Assembly: GCA_023101725.1 (NCBI GenBank)
Contig: JALJCO010012876.1
Location: 186,001 to 250,000 of the forward strand
DNA from: Atherinomorus stipes
Lineage: Eukaryota; Chordata; Actinopteri; Atheriniformes; Atherinidae
Direction of reading: 5' to 3'
DNA: 64,000 bases
Shown here: positions 37,262 through 48,391 of the stretch, piece by piece
Layout: the number at the start of each line of letters is the position of its first letter
Numbering within the stretch: position 1 is the stretch's first letter
Program-made: the position numbers and the translations under genes
The notes under the pieces: generated by a model
Database searches by the model: none
What the model was told of the DNA's origin: nothing
What the model saw: only the letters and a program-made list of their open reading frames with translations

Positions 37262-40200
37262 TTACAACAAATCTATATCAGAGTTGTTGCTGTGAAGCAA
37301 AAAAAGAAAAAAGAGAGAACATGAGTATAGCAGCTCCACAAACATAAAAATCAAACATTAGACTTGAGTGAAATTGGTGCTCATCTTACCTGTTCAACTC
37401 AAACTTTGATGTTCTCCTCAGTCGTTTCAAGATCCACAAACTGATTAGCAGACCAGAGCCTAAGGCAGAGCCCCCTGCTGCCAAACTTGCAGTAATTATA
37501 GTTTTAGATAAAACAGCTGTGAAAAGATTGTGAGAATGATTTTTTTCAAACAAAATTATATTTTAGACATACGTATGTTGAATGTGTTTACATTTTGTTC
37601 TCTATTTGGTATTTCCTGTTTTGTTGTTTTACCTTGACAGGTGGGTTTTTTTCCAGACCAGCTGCCAAGATGATCACAGGTCAGCAGTTCGTGTCCATCT
37701 AATGCGTAGTCTTGATCACATGTGAAGGAGCACTGCGAGTTAAAAACTGGCTCATGTTTTGAGCAAGTCATGATTCCATTTTCAGGAGCCTCAAGCTGCA
37801 GGCATCTTATAGCTGTTAGAAAGGACGGTAACGCAGAAAGACTTTTTAGTTTAGTAGCAAGTTAGTTTTCAATGTTCTTTTTTCTTTACCTGCAAATAAA
37901 CATTGCAGCCAAACATGTACACATAAATATATTTTCTTTACCTCTGCATGTAGGTATGGCTTCATTCCACTGTCCATCCTCAGAACAGATAGTGGTGTTT
38001 GCTCCCTGCAGCTCAAAGCCTGGATCACAGCTGAAGCTGCAGGTGGTTTTGTAGCTGAACTTCATCTCTGTGCCATCTTCACATTTGACATCACCATTTT
38101 CTAGACTCTGGATAGCAGAGCACTGAACAGCTGAAAAACAGACAGGGAGAAAAGACGTGATTGTTATTATTATTTTTTTAATCAAACCATTGTTTTCTGA
38201 GTAACAATTTATAAGATATAAAATTGTTAAGACTTTTGAGGCTATAAAATGTTGCAAGTTGAAAACATAAAAGCCACACTTGAAAAATAACTGTGGTGAG
38301 TAAACAGTGCAACATAGGCTGAGGCAAACATAGTTTTCCATACCTTTGCAGGTAGGAATGGCTTCACTCCACTGTCCATCCTCAGAACAGATAGTGGTGT
38401 TTGCTCCCTGCAGCTCGAAGCCTGGATCACAGCTGAAGCTGCAGGTGGAACTTGGACGTAGTTCAGTTAGAGGTTTGCTGCAGTCTGTGATGAGGTGAGC
38501 TCCTCCTTGTGGATTTTGACAAGTGATGGCTGGTACAGGAAAGTTCAAAATGCACATTTAGTGAAGGTCTTCTGAATTTGGATATAAGAAGCTGGAAATG
38601 CATTTAAAACATCCCCTTACCTTCACAGTGAGGCATCTGTTCGCTCCACTCAGCAGCTGATGTACATGTGACCATGCTGTGTCCCACCAGGCCGTAGCCA
38701 TGAGCACAGCTGAAGCTGCAGGTCTTTCCGTAGCTGAATCTCATGTCTGAGTCATTCTCACATGAGACAAAGCCGTTCTCTAGACTCTGGATAGCAGAGC
38801 ACTGGACAGCTGAAAAAAGTAGAGGTCAGTCTTATTAAATAAGGATACTTTGAATGTTCCAGTGCATTGGTGTAATTTAAAACTCTAAGAGTAAAAACAC
38901 AAAATATTTTGCCTTACCGATGCAAGATGGCTGTGAGGCATTCCAGTTTCCTGATGATTCACACTGCAGAGTGTTGGACAGGGAATCATTCAGCTCATAT
39001 CCTTGATCACAAGTGAAGACACAAGTAGAGCGGTAGCTGGAATGGCCCAAAGGATCAGAGCACTCCATGGATCCTCTGGGAGGCTGGGACAGCTCTTGAC
39101 ACTGCACCACTGATGAGAAGAAGGCAAAACATAAATTAGACCTGACCCAACACTGATGATAAAGTTAAGCTGCTCAAAGCATCACTTTAGTTCACATGAT
39201 AAATGTAACATCTCTTCATTGCTGAGTTATTGCATTTGTAAAACATCTCCACCTACGTTCACATGTAGGAGGCGGCTCTGACCAGTTTCCAGTGGCAGTA
39301 CATCTCACAGATCTTGGTACACTAGGTTGGTATCCTTCCTCACAGGAATACTGGCATGATGAGTCATAGAAGTATTCTCCATACTTATGAGTGCAACTCA
39401 GATTTCCCTTATCTGGGACGATCAACTCATCTGCTCTACACGTAACAACTGTAAAAAGAAAACACGAAACAATGAGATGCCAAGTCCTGCAAGTTCAGCA
39501 GATGTAAACTTAGTAAAAGGTTGTGTCTTACCTTGCTCACACCTCTCTCCATAAAACCCTGGAAAGCAGTCACACTTATGACTGTTGATGGTCTCGACAC
39601 ACTCTCCGTGGGCACATGAATCGTTCTTACAGGCAGCTGCCAAAGAATTTTATACATTATATACAACCAACTTAAAGATTGTAAAATCAGTAGATTGTCT
39701 GATAATTTGTAATGAAATCAAATCTAAATTCTTACCTGTGTAACACAAAGCAGTCTTCTTCTTCGCACACCACTCATCATTCCATTTTCCTGCCTCGCTA
39801 TTCCTTTTGATGTACATCTCCACACAATCCTCAGATTTCCCTGTGGCTGTGATCATGCCATTATTTGGTTCGTTCTTTGCCCAATTGGTTGCCTCTTTTG
39901 TCAGAGCCTTGTTGGTCCCAACCCAGGTCCAGACGTTATTTATCTTGCGAATCCCAATCCAGTAGTAATCTGATTTCTTGGGCAGCCAGCTGTTCAGGTG
40001 CTCAATCTCCTTCTGGTTTTGGATTGCGACCATGTCTGTGTAGTGCTCCCTGCACCAGGTTCGAGCTTCTGTCCAGTTCATCTTTGTGTCTGAGTAGAAG
40101 TAGGACCAGCACTCTACACTTGTCCACATGCACAGCACTGAGGAGAGGACAGAGATGCGTATTAGATGATGACTCAGTAAGGATCGTTTGTACAGTTTAA

Positions 40201-40410
40201 CCTATGCCTATACTGGATTTACATACTTGAGTAAAGAAAGAACAAATGAATCCAAGAGGCATGGATCTTACATCCAGCAGCCTGAATCAATCCAAAGATG
40301 AATTCCTGTAAAAAGCAAAAGGTAAATTAAAAATAGATCAGTACCACACTATCCATCAATAATGAGCCAAAAATGAACAAATGTACGTTTGACACTCCAC
40401 TACTAACCAT
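37262..40410 (-). CDS. sele: E/P-selectin-like adhesion receptor, six sushi repeats
   Basis: This is an endothelial-type selectin mediating leukocyte rolling. Exons in transcript order are 40408-40410 (the start codon alone), 40272-40305, 39736-40137 (lectin), 39532-39636 (EGF), then six sushi exons 39257-39448, 38918-39109, 38621-38809, 38344-38529, 37942-38130 and 37633-37812, then 37390-37516 (transmembrane) and 37262-37289. They total 1,827 nt and 608 residues, all in phase. The signal peptide is [18 protein letters not shown]. The lectin domain has [29 protein letters not shown] and WNDEWC. EGF residues are about 147-181 and sushi repeats about 182-557. The membrane segment is [19 protein letters not shown], with a short tail ending SNNSDIDLL. 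Six sushi repeats match human E-selectin, but the teleost copy may be called selp. AATAAA overlaps the stop region on the minus strand. Confidence 0.88.
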
Positions 40411-40517
40411 TCCAAGTGTTATGTATGAAGAGCCTCAAAAGACTTGTAGTGTGTTAGTCTGAGTGCCTCTGTGTGCAAGAAGAAAACTATACTGAGTTTT
40501 AAGTGCTGAGAATCTTC

Positions 40518-40525
40518 TTTTTATA
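40518..40525 (-). promoter_or_regulatory. TATA box of the E/P-selectin-like gene
   Basis: On the gene strand this reads TATAAAAA within TGTATAAAAAGAAG, 108 bases before the start codon. Transcription would begin near 40485-40495, giving a short 5' UTR that ends in the start codon. Confidence 0.65.
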
Positions 40526-40543
40526 CACATCAGTGGTCCAGGT

Positions 40544-40552
40544 TTCCTGGAA
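40544..40552. promoter_or_regulatory. STAT-type palindrome in the selectin promoter
   Basis: TTCCTGGAA fits the TTCNNNGAA STAT core, and the palindrome extends to TTTCCTGGAAA. It lies between the TATA box and the kB motif. Function is inferred from position and motif only. Confidence 0.4.
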
Positions 40553-40564
40553 ATATTTGCTGCT

Positions 40565-40574
40565 GGAATTTCCC
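40565..40574 (-). promoter_or_regulatory. NF-kB consensus site in the selectin promoter
   Basis: On the gene strand this reads GGGAAATTCC, a perfect match to the GGGRNWYYCC consensus, about 40 bases upstream of the TATA box. Cytokine-induced E-selectin promoters are known to use closely spaced kB sites just upstream of TATA. The spacing here agrees and supports an inducible, endothelial-type selectin. Confidence 0.6.
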
Positions 40575-40619
40575 ATCCCACATCCCCTCCTCTACTTCCA
40601 TCTAAGACCTTGAAGCTTG

Positions 40620-42340
40620 CTCTCATTTTATCTCGGGGAGTGGGGGGGGGGGGGGGCATTGTCTGAAATCATTTGATTATTATGATAATTTGTATAATAT
40701 TCAATTTAGAAATTAAACTAGGAATCAATCAATTTTTAACAAATAATTATGATATTGTATAAAATAACAGAACAGAAAAGCTTTATTCCAGCCAATAAAT
40801 GAAGACATATTTGTTGTGGATATGATTAAAAAGTTATAAAAACAAAGATAGTACAGTAATAGGAAGATGTAAGATGTGATGCTCTTGAATAGATTGTATT
40901 TAGTTTTCTCGATTGATATTTTTAAAAGTGGGCTTAAATATGTCTATGCAAAGTAATTCTCAAAATCATTTAAAGAAATGTTTTCAAAAAAGGAAATAAA
41001 GAGGTTTTTGAGACGGTAAGTTTGATTGCTATAACTGCCTATGTTTATGTTAAAGTCCTGTTATCTTGTAAGAAAATATCTCTGGAAAATTTCAGAGCAT
41101 CACACTCCTTGAGTTTGATAGTTTGTGAAGAACTGAAAGCAAACTACTCGAACTTTGGCAGGACTGAGGAATGTTTCTTGTTGAGTTGTTTAAAAGAAAT
41201 TCAGACAAATCTTACTTTCAGCTTCCTGAGTCTGATGATTCATTCACGCCAATTAGTATTGGCACAAAGTAGGCCAAGAAACAATGCGAGGATGGGAATA
41301 TGGTTTCCCAAGTATGAGGGTGCGACTATTCAAAGAAGCAATGCAAAGGAGGCAGTTTTCATGAGTGTCATGGGACAGGAAAGTGTAATAATGCACAAGC
41401 AGAGGCGCCTGCTCTTCTTTTCAAAATAACAGATCATATCCTTCCTGTTTGGCGCAGAGCACTGAACAGCAGCCAAAACTCCTTGACACCTTGTAACCTC
41501 CTCCTCATAACCAGAAAAACAACAAACTCTCTAATTATAGATTAGCAGAGCAACAAATACAAGAATTAGAATTGAGTCTATATTTATGCATTTATTTGTA
41601 ATAGATAATTATCATATTACATAAAACCATATAGACAAGTTTCACAGACATTTCCAGTTTACTTCCACAGTCAACCAATTTCTGCTGCAATTTCTGCTTC
41701 AGCATCTTTCTGTCGAGACAGAAATTTTGTAATATTTTTTACTCAGCATTAAAGGGGGAGTAGAAGTATAATAAGGTCATTTTCAGTATATTTGAAAATG
41801 TATTTAAACACTTGAACAGTGTACTATAAGTATTATCAGTAAACTCATAACAAACCTAAAAGGTTACTATCTGCATACTTTAAAGTCTACTTCTTTGTTG
41901 CCAACTTAGCCACTTTGTCGCCATGTTTCGTGATTTTCAGACCCTCTAGCGACTTATTTTCAAAAAAGTGCCTAGCAACAAATGTAGCGACTTTTCCTGG
42001 AGACAGATAAAGTTTATATGGCTCCCCCCCCCTTCATCAGGAGCTGCCTGCATCAGCCCCTCCCTCCCTGTTTCCCAGCATCACTCACTGCTCCCGCTGT
42101 CCCTTTGCAGACAGCAGCGAGATGACCACACCTCCTCGTCCTCATTATTTCCCATGATGCCTTGCGGCACAGCTGGGTCTTCTTTGCACCATGACTCAAA
42201 CGTGTACGTCACCACTTCAGTAACCTTGTTAATGAGCAACGTAGCACGGCAGTAATGAGTATAAGATGCCGTTAAATGATACTGCACATACGTGAAACTA
42301 TGGTGACGTTACGTATGATCTCCCGGAGGAACTTTTCTCG
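40620..42340. other. Region upstream of the selectins without a recognised gene
   Basis: It contains a G-rich run near 40636-40656 and AT-rich DNA. The 135-codon plus-strand frame at 41022-41429 resembles no family I know. A TATACTT-type motif family begins around 41760-41830, continuing the repeat described next. Confidence 0.45.
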
Positions 42341-42349
42341 TGCGAGAGA

Positions 42350-42730
42350 ATATATAGAAGACTACTTTTAGTATACTTAAAAGTGTACTTTGCAAGAGTA
42401 AAAATAAACTTAAAGTTCTAGTACGAGTAAACTAACAGTATACCTAGAAGTATGCTTTCAGTATACTCTAAAGTGTACTTTCTAAAAATAAAAGTAAGCT
42501 TGAAGTTTCAGTACGAGTATACTCACAGTATACCAGAAGATTACTTTAAGTACACTTAAAAATATACTTTTAAATACTTAAATTGGGCCAATTTAGTCCC
42601 AAGAAGTACACTTGTTAGTATACTCGTAGTACACTGAGAGCAGTGTACTTGGTAAATAAAAGTACACTTGGGGTATATACTTTAGTTTACTTGAGTATAC
42701 TTAATGACATGTACTAAAGAAATACTTCTT
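42350..42730. repeat. AGTATACTT/AAGTGTACTT motif array
   Basis: Dozens of near-palindromic TATACTT, GTACTT and AGTATAC motifs are packed into 380 bases. Two longer units starting near 42368 and 42458 share AAGTGTACTTT, an AAAAATAAA-type core and AGTACGAGTA in the same order, with a period of about 100 bases. It is probably the inner or end repeat of an unclassified transposon. Confidence 0.6.
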
Positions 42731-42739
42731 TTGGTAAGG

Positions 42740-44085
42740 GTGGATATGTTGGACTGGGTTATCCCATGAACTGCAAACAAAGACAGCTGGTTGCTGCAAA
42801 TTGACACACCTGCACCTCATTCAATCAGTGATTTGTAATCACCGGTTGGTCCTCCCATTCTCTATAAGAGACACCAGATACCTGTGAAAGGGGAGAGAAG
42901 AAACAGGGCAAACATGGAGCTGCTGGCTCCACCACAGGTAACGCCTGGATTTGGGAGTTTTCTGCCGTGGGACTGACTTCCTGGCTCTGAGGTGGAATAT
43001 CTCCAGACGTGTGCCAATCAACGTCGCTATTACTTTTAGGAAGGAAAGTAAACATCCCCTTGGAGTGGGTGTGCATGTGAACCCTCTAGATGTGCAGAGC
43101 AGTGGCTGGGTGTTCTTCCTATTGGCAGAAGGTGTTTGGCCTGGGGGGTGGTGGAGCAGCAACAGTGGCAGTGTTTGGACTGATGGGCGCACGCATAATC
43201 ATCTAAAGGGAAGTAAACAGATCCAGAGGCTGAATCAGCGAGTGGATTGTTGGGCAGGCGGGACGTGCACTGATTCTTTCCTTCCCTGACAGCGACGAGT
43301 GGCAGCAAGCTCCTGGCACCGGATCGGCGGATTGGACTGCGGGATAGAGCTGAGTGTCCCCCAGTGATGACTGGGATGCAAGGGCAGGTCCAGGGTACCA
43401 TACCAAACTGACCTGCACAAAGATTTTACTAAGGAAGTATGCCAGGCTGGCCCCGGGACCCTTGACTGACTCTTTATATAATAGTTTTTTCTAGTGGACT
43501 TCCCAGCATTGCATTTTTTTACTGTTCTAAGTGAATAAAAGATTTGTATTAAAAAAAAAATAAATAGAAAGGATAAAAAGGGCTAAACAGGCTAAAAGGG
43601 CTTGCGGTGGTTGGCATCTCAGCTTCTTCTTGGTTCTGTCCCGGGTCCATGGCAGCTGCTCTTCTCGTCAGCCGCACTCCTGGCCTTCGGCACCCCCGGG
43701 ACACCACTACCACCTCTCTGGCCAGGTTAGTCACTACTCCAGGCAGCCGCGCCTCCCGCCGTAGGCCCCTTTCGTTAGGTCCGCGACCGCCCTCTGACTC
43801 CCGAGCCACTCTTCCTCGTCTGCCGCTGCCTCAAGCCCCCAGCCGGGGGACTTGCATCCTCCCCCGGCTGCGCCTCCTGGTCCCAGTCCTCTCAGATCTC
43901 CTCTCTGTCCTCCTGTTGTCTGCACACTGGCTTTTCTGTTCCTGCATCCAATTAAGCCAGGGGAGGAGTCCTCCTCCCCAGGTGCTGCCAATCAGTTCGT
44001 TAAAAGCTCCTACTAGCTTGGGAATAAAACCAAAGTTAAAAACCACACAAAAAGCTTGCTAAAAACCAAGCTAGTGGGCAGAGTC
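42740..44085. other. Unassigned, partly GC-rich repeat-like stretch
   Basis: No gene is recognised. The part at about 43600-43990 is Pro/Arg/Ser-rich in all frames and GC-rich. A GTGAATAAAAGATTTGTATT stretch with poly(A) after it at about 43530-43562 resembles the end of a retroelement transcript. Long frames on both strands here look composition-driven. Confidence 0.35.
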
Positions 44086-44089
44086 CAGT

Positions 44090-44275
44090 CTCTGGCAGCA
44101 CCTGACTGTTCACCCTGTGACATTAGCATCATGGGCACTTCAGAGAGTGAACTTTGTTTATCAGACAAGACAGCAACTAGAAAACAAATAAACTTACCGG
44201 TAATAACAAGGTTGTGGTTGCCTCCCTCAGTGTTGCTCTAAGTTTTCTTTTAAATCCATTTGATTGAATTAGTCC
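44090..44275 (-). repeat. Inverted partial copy of the repeat at 48738-48895
   Basis: The reverse complement reads AGCAACACTGAGGGAGGC, then GGTAAGTTTATTTGTTTTCT, then TGCTGTCTTGTCTGATAAAC and TGAAGTGCCCATG. These phrases recur in the same order on the plus strand at 48755-48890 with a few substitutions. Confidence 0.75.
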
Positions 44276-44419
44276 ATGTTGAATGCAGTCAGACGTGCTA
44301 GCGTGACTCACATCGTGTATCAGCTCAGCAGAGGGGGTGGTGGTGTGTTGTCTTCACCACCTCCACGCAGGAGCAGACTTTCACTCGTTTGGGATTATAC
44401 CAGGCCAAGATGACATGAC

Positions 44420-44983
44420 AGAATGAAAAGTACAACATTTCCTAGAAAAATTATATTTAGCCTAAAAATAATATAAATTTTTACGGGTTCGATAATGGTA
44501 TTATATTTACGTCTATAAGCCGATACACCCTGCCAAGGCGGGTTGCCAAATACGATCTCTGTGTGGCAAGAATATGTTGGGCACAGTTAGGCTGGTACAG
44601 GGGAAAACCGTGGAGACGACGAGTGAAGCAGCTGCTTCAGAGCCCTGGAGATGTTATCTGTTTCTGAGGAGTGACCTGAGAAGAGCAAAACCTGGAGTAA
44701 ATTTAGGTGAAGACTTCACTAAATGGACCCACATAAACGTTTTCCACGGTGGAAATGGCGACTTTTCTCCTGGATCGGTACTAACTTGTTTGCTGACTTG
44801 GCTAACGATAGCTGCCAGTTATAATCTCCTCTGCATTACTTGTTGGACATGCTGCAGACTGTTGGTCACTTGTGTATCGGCAGCGAGCCTGGCATTCCAG
44901 CGGCTGGAGTTGATTTTCTGCTGTTGCAACTAGAAACTAGACACACTTATGTCGCTGCTCTGTCCGTATTCCATATTCAACCT
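44420..44983 (-). mobile_element. Truncated copy of the MITE at 59014-59677
   Basis: It is inverted relative to the 59 kb copy. Both carry the same phrases in opposite orientation, such as GGTTCGATAATGG, GGGTTGCCAAATACGATCTC, TGAAGCAGCTGCTTC and GACTTCACTAAATGGACCCA. This copy keeps the ATTCAACCT terminus followed by TTAA at 44984-44987. Its other terminus was not found. Confidence 0.7.
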
Positions 44984-45759
44984 TTAAGTCTCTGGGATAC
45001 ATTGTTCTGCGACGTGGATGTTTGTAAGCGACTCCACAGTCAGTTTTTATTTTTATTTCTCGTGTCTGAGCAGAAGGTGGCTGTCGCAAACAGCTACAGT
45101 ATGATGCAGCCGTGGGCCATGAACTCAACTGGGTTGTGGTCAATGACTGATCACGGTGGCGATACTGTTACAGTACCAGCCTCCCGACTAGAACACAGGA
45201 ACAATTTCTACCACCGCGGTGGTTTAATCCAACATGGTGACCATGGTGAAAGACTAAATAAATCATGTAGTCTAAACCTGCATAAGTTATCAGGGAGGAT
45301 TTTCTGAAGACCAGTCACTGCTGCTGTCCTTACCACCATTTTTAACTGTTTGCATGCATTAACATTTTGATTTTTGTCACAGAACAAATACCAGGACTCA
45401 AACATATTTCCGACATTTTCATGACAGCATCTGCGTTAAAGGTTCAGTCTTGTATGCAAAACAGAAGTCTTCTCATAGTTCAATAATGCTTCTGTGTTTT
45501 CTTGCCCCCTGGTTGCATGTGCATCTTATCTATGATGTTGCGTGGAAACCCATCTATTCATAATTATTTTGTGACATCACAGTCTGTAGGGAACGCTCCC
45601 CTGGCGGCAAAAAAACACTCTAGCTCGCCACCTGCAGGCTGAGAACTGTAAGAAAAATGGGTGTTTAAGATACCTTCTAAACATTAAACCTCCTGTAACC
45701 TTCTTTACCCATTTTCCAGCGGGTCCTTTTGCATCAGGAATGAAAACCAAACAATGCAG

Positions 45760-46240
45760 GATAAAAGTTAACAATTTATTACAGAATCAGAAGCAATATA
45801 TTACAGAGCTCTGGGTTCAGAATTCTTGCCCTGTCACCAACAGAGTGCTGGAGCCAGTTTGGAAAATCTGACCCCTTCTAACAGTCCCTTGAACCCTTTT
45901 ATACTGTTTTAATGTCGGTTGAATCTTGGAGCTCCTCCCCCTGCTACAGAACAGCTGGACACACATCCTGGCATCTTCTGGCTCCTTAATTCCTGAGAGC
46001 TTAAAAGAGTGGAAAAATACAGAAAAAGAAAGGGGGAGAACAGCAAACAACAAAACCCCTAATACTTTGCGCTTGTCTCCTGTGTCCGGTTTCACATGAT
46101 GAGCCAAGTAAAAACAAACCTTTCTTCCTGCAAGATGTTCTCAGGGTCTACAGGTCATAAACTGCCTAAATGATTTGCTACACTAGGTAATAAATGCTAA
46201 ATAGCCCCACTAAACCACCTCTGGTGTGTTTTTGCACTGT
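45760..46240 (-). mobile_element. Possible solo LTR or retroelement end
   Basis: Read on the minus strand, GAGCTCTGTAATATATTGCT is followed by TCTGTAATAAATTGTTAAC. This looks like the R/U5 poly(A) signal region of a fish LTR. No flanking duplication, primer-binding site or gag/pol was found, so this is weak. Confidence 0.25.
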
Positions 46241-46740
46241 CACGGAAAAACACGAGAAAGAGGTGTCCTGGTCCTAACCTCAGAATGAACTCCACAATCT
46301 TCATCTGATGTATAAGTCATTTTGCATGAAAACATGGAGGATAATATTCTACAGAACGAGCCTGAGAAACACACAGTTACGCTGCTGGAAAATACCAGGC
46401 GTTTGTTTTGCAATCGGGTACACAAACCGCCAGGGGAAAAAACAAGCTGGGGTTGTGTCTTTACCTGGTTTTTACTGCATTCTGTCCTATAAAGACACCC
46501 TGAGAAGAGAAATCTGTTTCCAGAAAAGCTGGAAACAGGGAGTTGTTACTGTCTCGGTTGACAAGAATCACACATCCTCTTCCAAAGCTGCAAGTGCTAC
46601 GTGTCTCATATGCCCACACATCCAGCTAGCAAACACATATAACTTCAGACATTCAAGGCCAGTTCAGAAGGAGAACACCTGGCAGTTTTATTGCCGTGAC
46701 AGCTTGGCTCGTGGCTCGTGGCTGTCGGTTGGTTTTGCCG

Positions 46741-46775
46741 ACCAAAGCGGCAAAAGATATTTTTGCCGCTTTGGT
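46741..46775. repeat. Perfect 15 bp inverted repeat (hairpin)
   Basis: Arms ACCAAAGCGGCAAAA and TTTTGCCGCTTTGGT are separated by GATAT. A related GGTGCCGCTTTGG phrase occurs near 48234-48246. Probably part of a transposon end. Confidence 0.85.
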
Positions 46776-48391
46776 CGCTTATCACGTGACTGATGTCAAA
46801 GTTAAATTGCACTGGTCATTTAAAGGAGCCGCACAGTGACTTCTTGACAGCATCGTTGCTGTTGCTCACGTCCCACTCAGTTAAAGCAGAGCAGAGCTGC
46901 AGGATGTTTTGTCTGGTCATTAAATACAGGGGGAGAAAAATCACAGAGCATTAACATAAATTAAAATGTTTTTCTATTTAGTCAAAAGCGGATTGAGTTG
47001 TTTTCTGCAGAAAACAAGTCGCGTTATGATTTATCCACCACAGCACCATCAAACTTTTATAACTTTGAAATACACTAAAATATGGCTTGAAAAAAAGGAG
47101 TAATGACAATAAACTCAGAATAAAGCTTCAAACTTTGCAATAGAGAAAAGACGGAGTCAACACTGCGCGCGCTGCTGTTTCTGTGATCTTTGTTTAGAGA
47201 AAAAAAGGAAGAATCTCCGCGCATCATCCAGCCCGTTCAGCCCGGTAGAATTAATCCAGCCACAGTTCGCCTACTAATTTGGTGAAGAGGCTTCATTTAA
47301 TGTGGAACAACTTCACATTATTTTCTCCACGCTTCCCAACACTGACATTTAAACTCGCTGCACACAAACTCAACACAAATTCACAAGCTGTGCACAATAT
47401 GAGGAGAGCGTGCGTGTACATCCTGGTCACTTTCTCATAATTATGCAGAGCCAGTGCGTTTTCACACATGTTGATAATGATTTCAGATATTTTTAGTTTA
47501 TATGTTTATCACAGACATGCATAAAACACTGCGCAGGAACGAAGTCTTGTATGACACGAAACAAAAGACAAGCAGAGAACACCACAGCTAGCTGAGACAA
47601 AGTCAGGAGAGCGCACAAGCGTGTGCATGTTCTAAAGAAAAATAGCCAGGAGCAGGAGGCGGAAACTTTTTGGAAGAACAGGGAAAGGGGTGAGGTGGTC
47701 AGTAAATGACATTAATACCCGTTGATAATTGTTATTTTATCATTAACATGGTCTGCCAGGACTATAAATACCTGCGTTTAACCCTTAAAATCATCTGGAC
47801 TCATCATGAATGTGGATGACATCGCTGTGATGTGTGCTGCTGCTGTACACCTGAAGAAGACGGCGTCGCCTGGTTCCTCTCTCCAGGTTTGATTGCTGGA
47901 GGTTTCCTCGGCGACGGCGGGTGCTGGAGCTGCGACCGCGGCCGGACAGAGACGGTTCCAGCGGGACTTCAGGTTGAACATCCAGGAGGGTTTTTCTTTT
48001 TAAGTCCCGGTAGCCAAAAAAAAAGTACATTACCAAGGATGGACCTGAACAGGTAATCAGCTTCTCGGCATCAGCAGAACAAGTGTGTTGTTGTTGGAAC
48101 CAAAGTCACACGTGTTGTTCTTTGGGGCTGCTCGATAGTAGGACACCTCGAGTCTGATTGGCTGCCACCTGTTGCCGCTGAACCGTGTAATAGCTAATTA
48201 GCATAAAGTTAACCGAAGTTCAACTTCTTATCTGGTGCCGCTTTGGACGCTTTAGCCGGTTTTGTCGCCCAGGACACGCGACAGATGGCAGCAAACGCTC
48301 ATCGCCCAGGACGCCTGACTCTCATTAAAAAATGTATTATCTTCCGGCGTCCTTGCCACTTTTGTTGCCTTTGGTCTGAACGTACAGTTAA

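Noticed and set aside
41022..41429. 135-codon plus-strand frame upstream of the selectins
   Set aside because: No family similarity, AT-rich and in a repeat-rich gap; likely chance.
43607..44062. 151-codon Pro/Arg/Ser-rich frame
   Set aside because: Open frames on both strands and several phases reflect GC-rich composition; no domain seen.
47791..48056. Overlapping frames on both strands, 74 and 81 codons
   Set aside because: No domain or splice context; probably part of an unclassified repeat.
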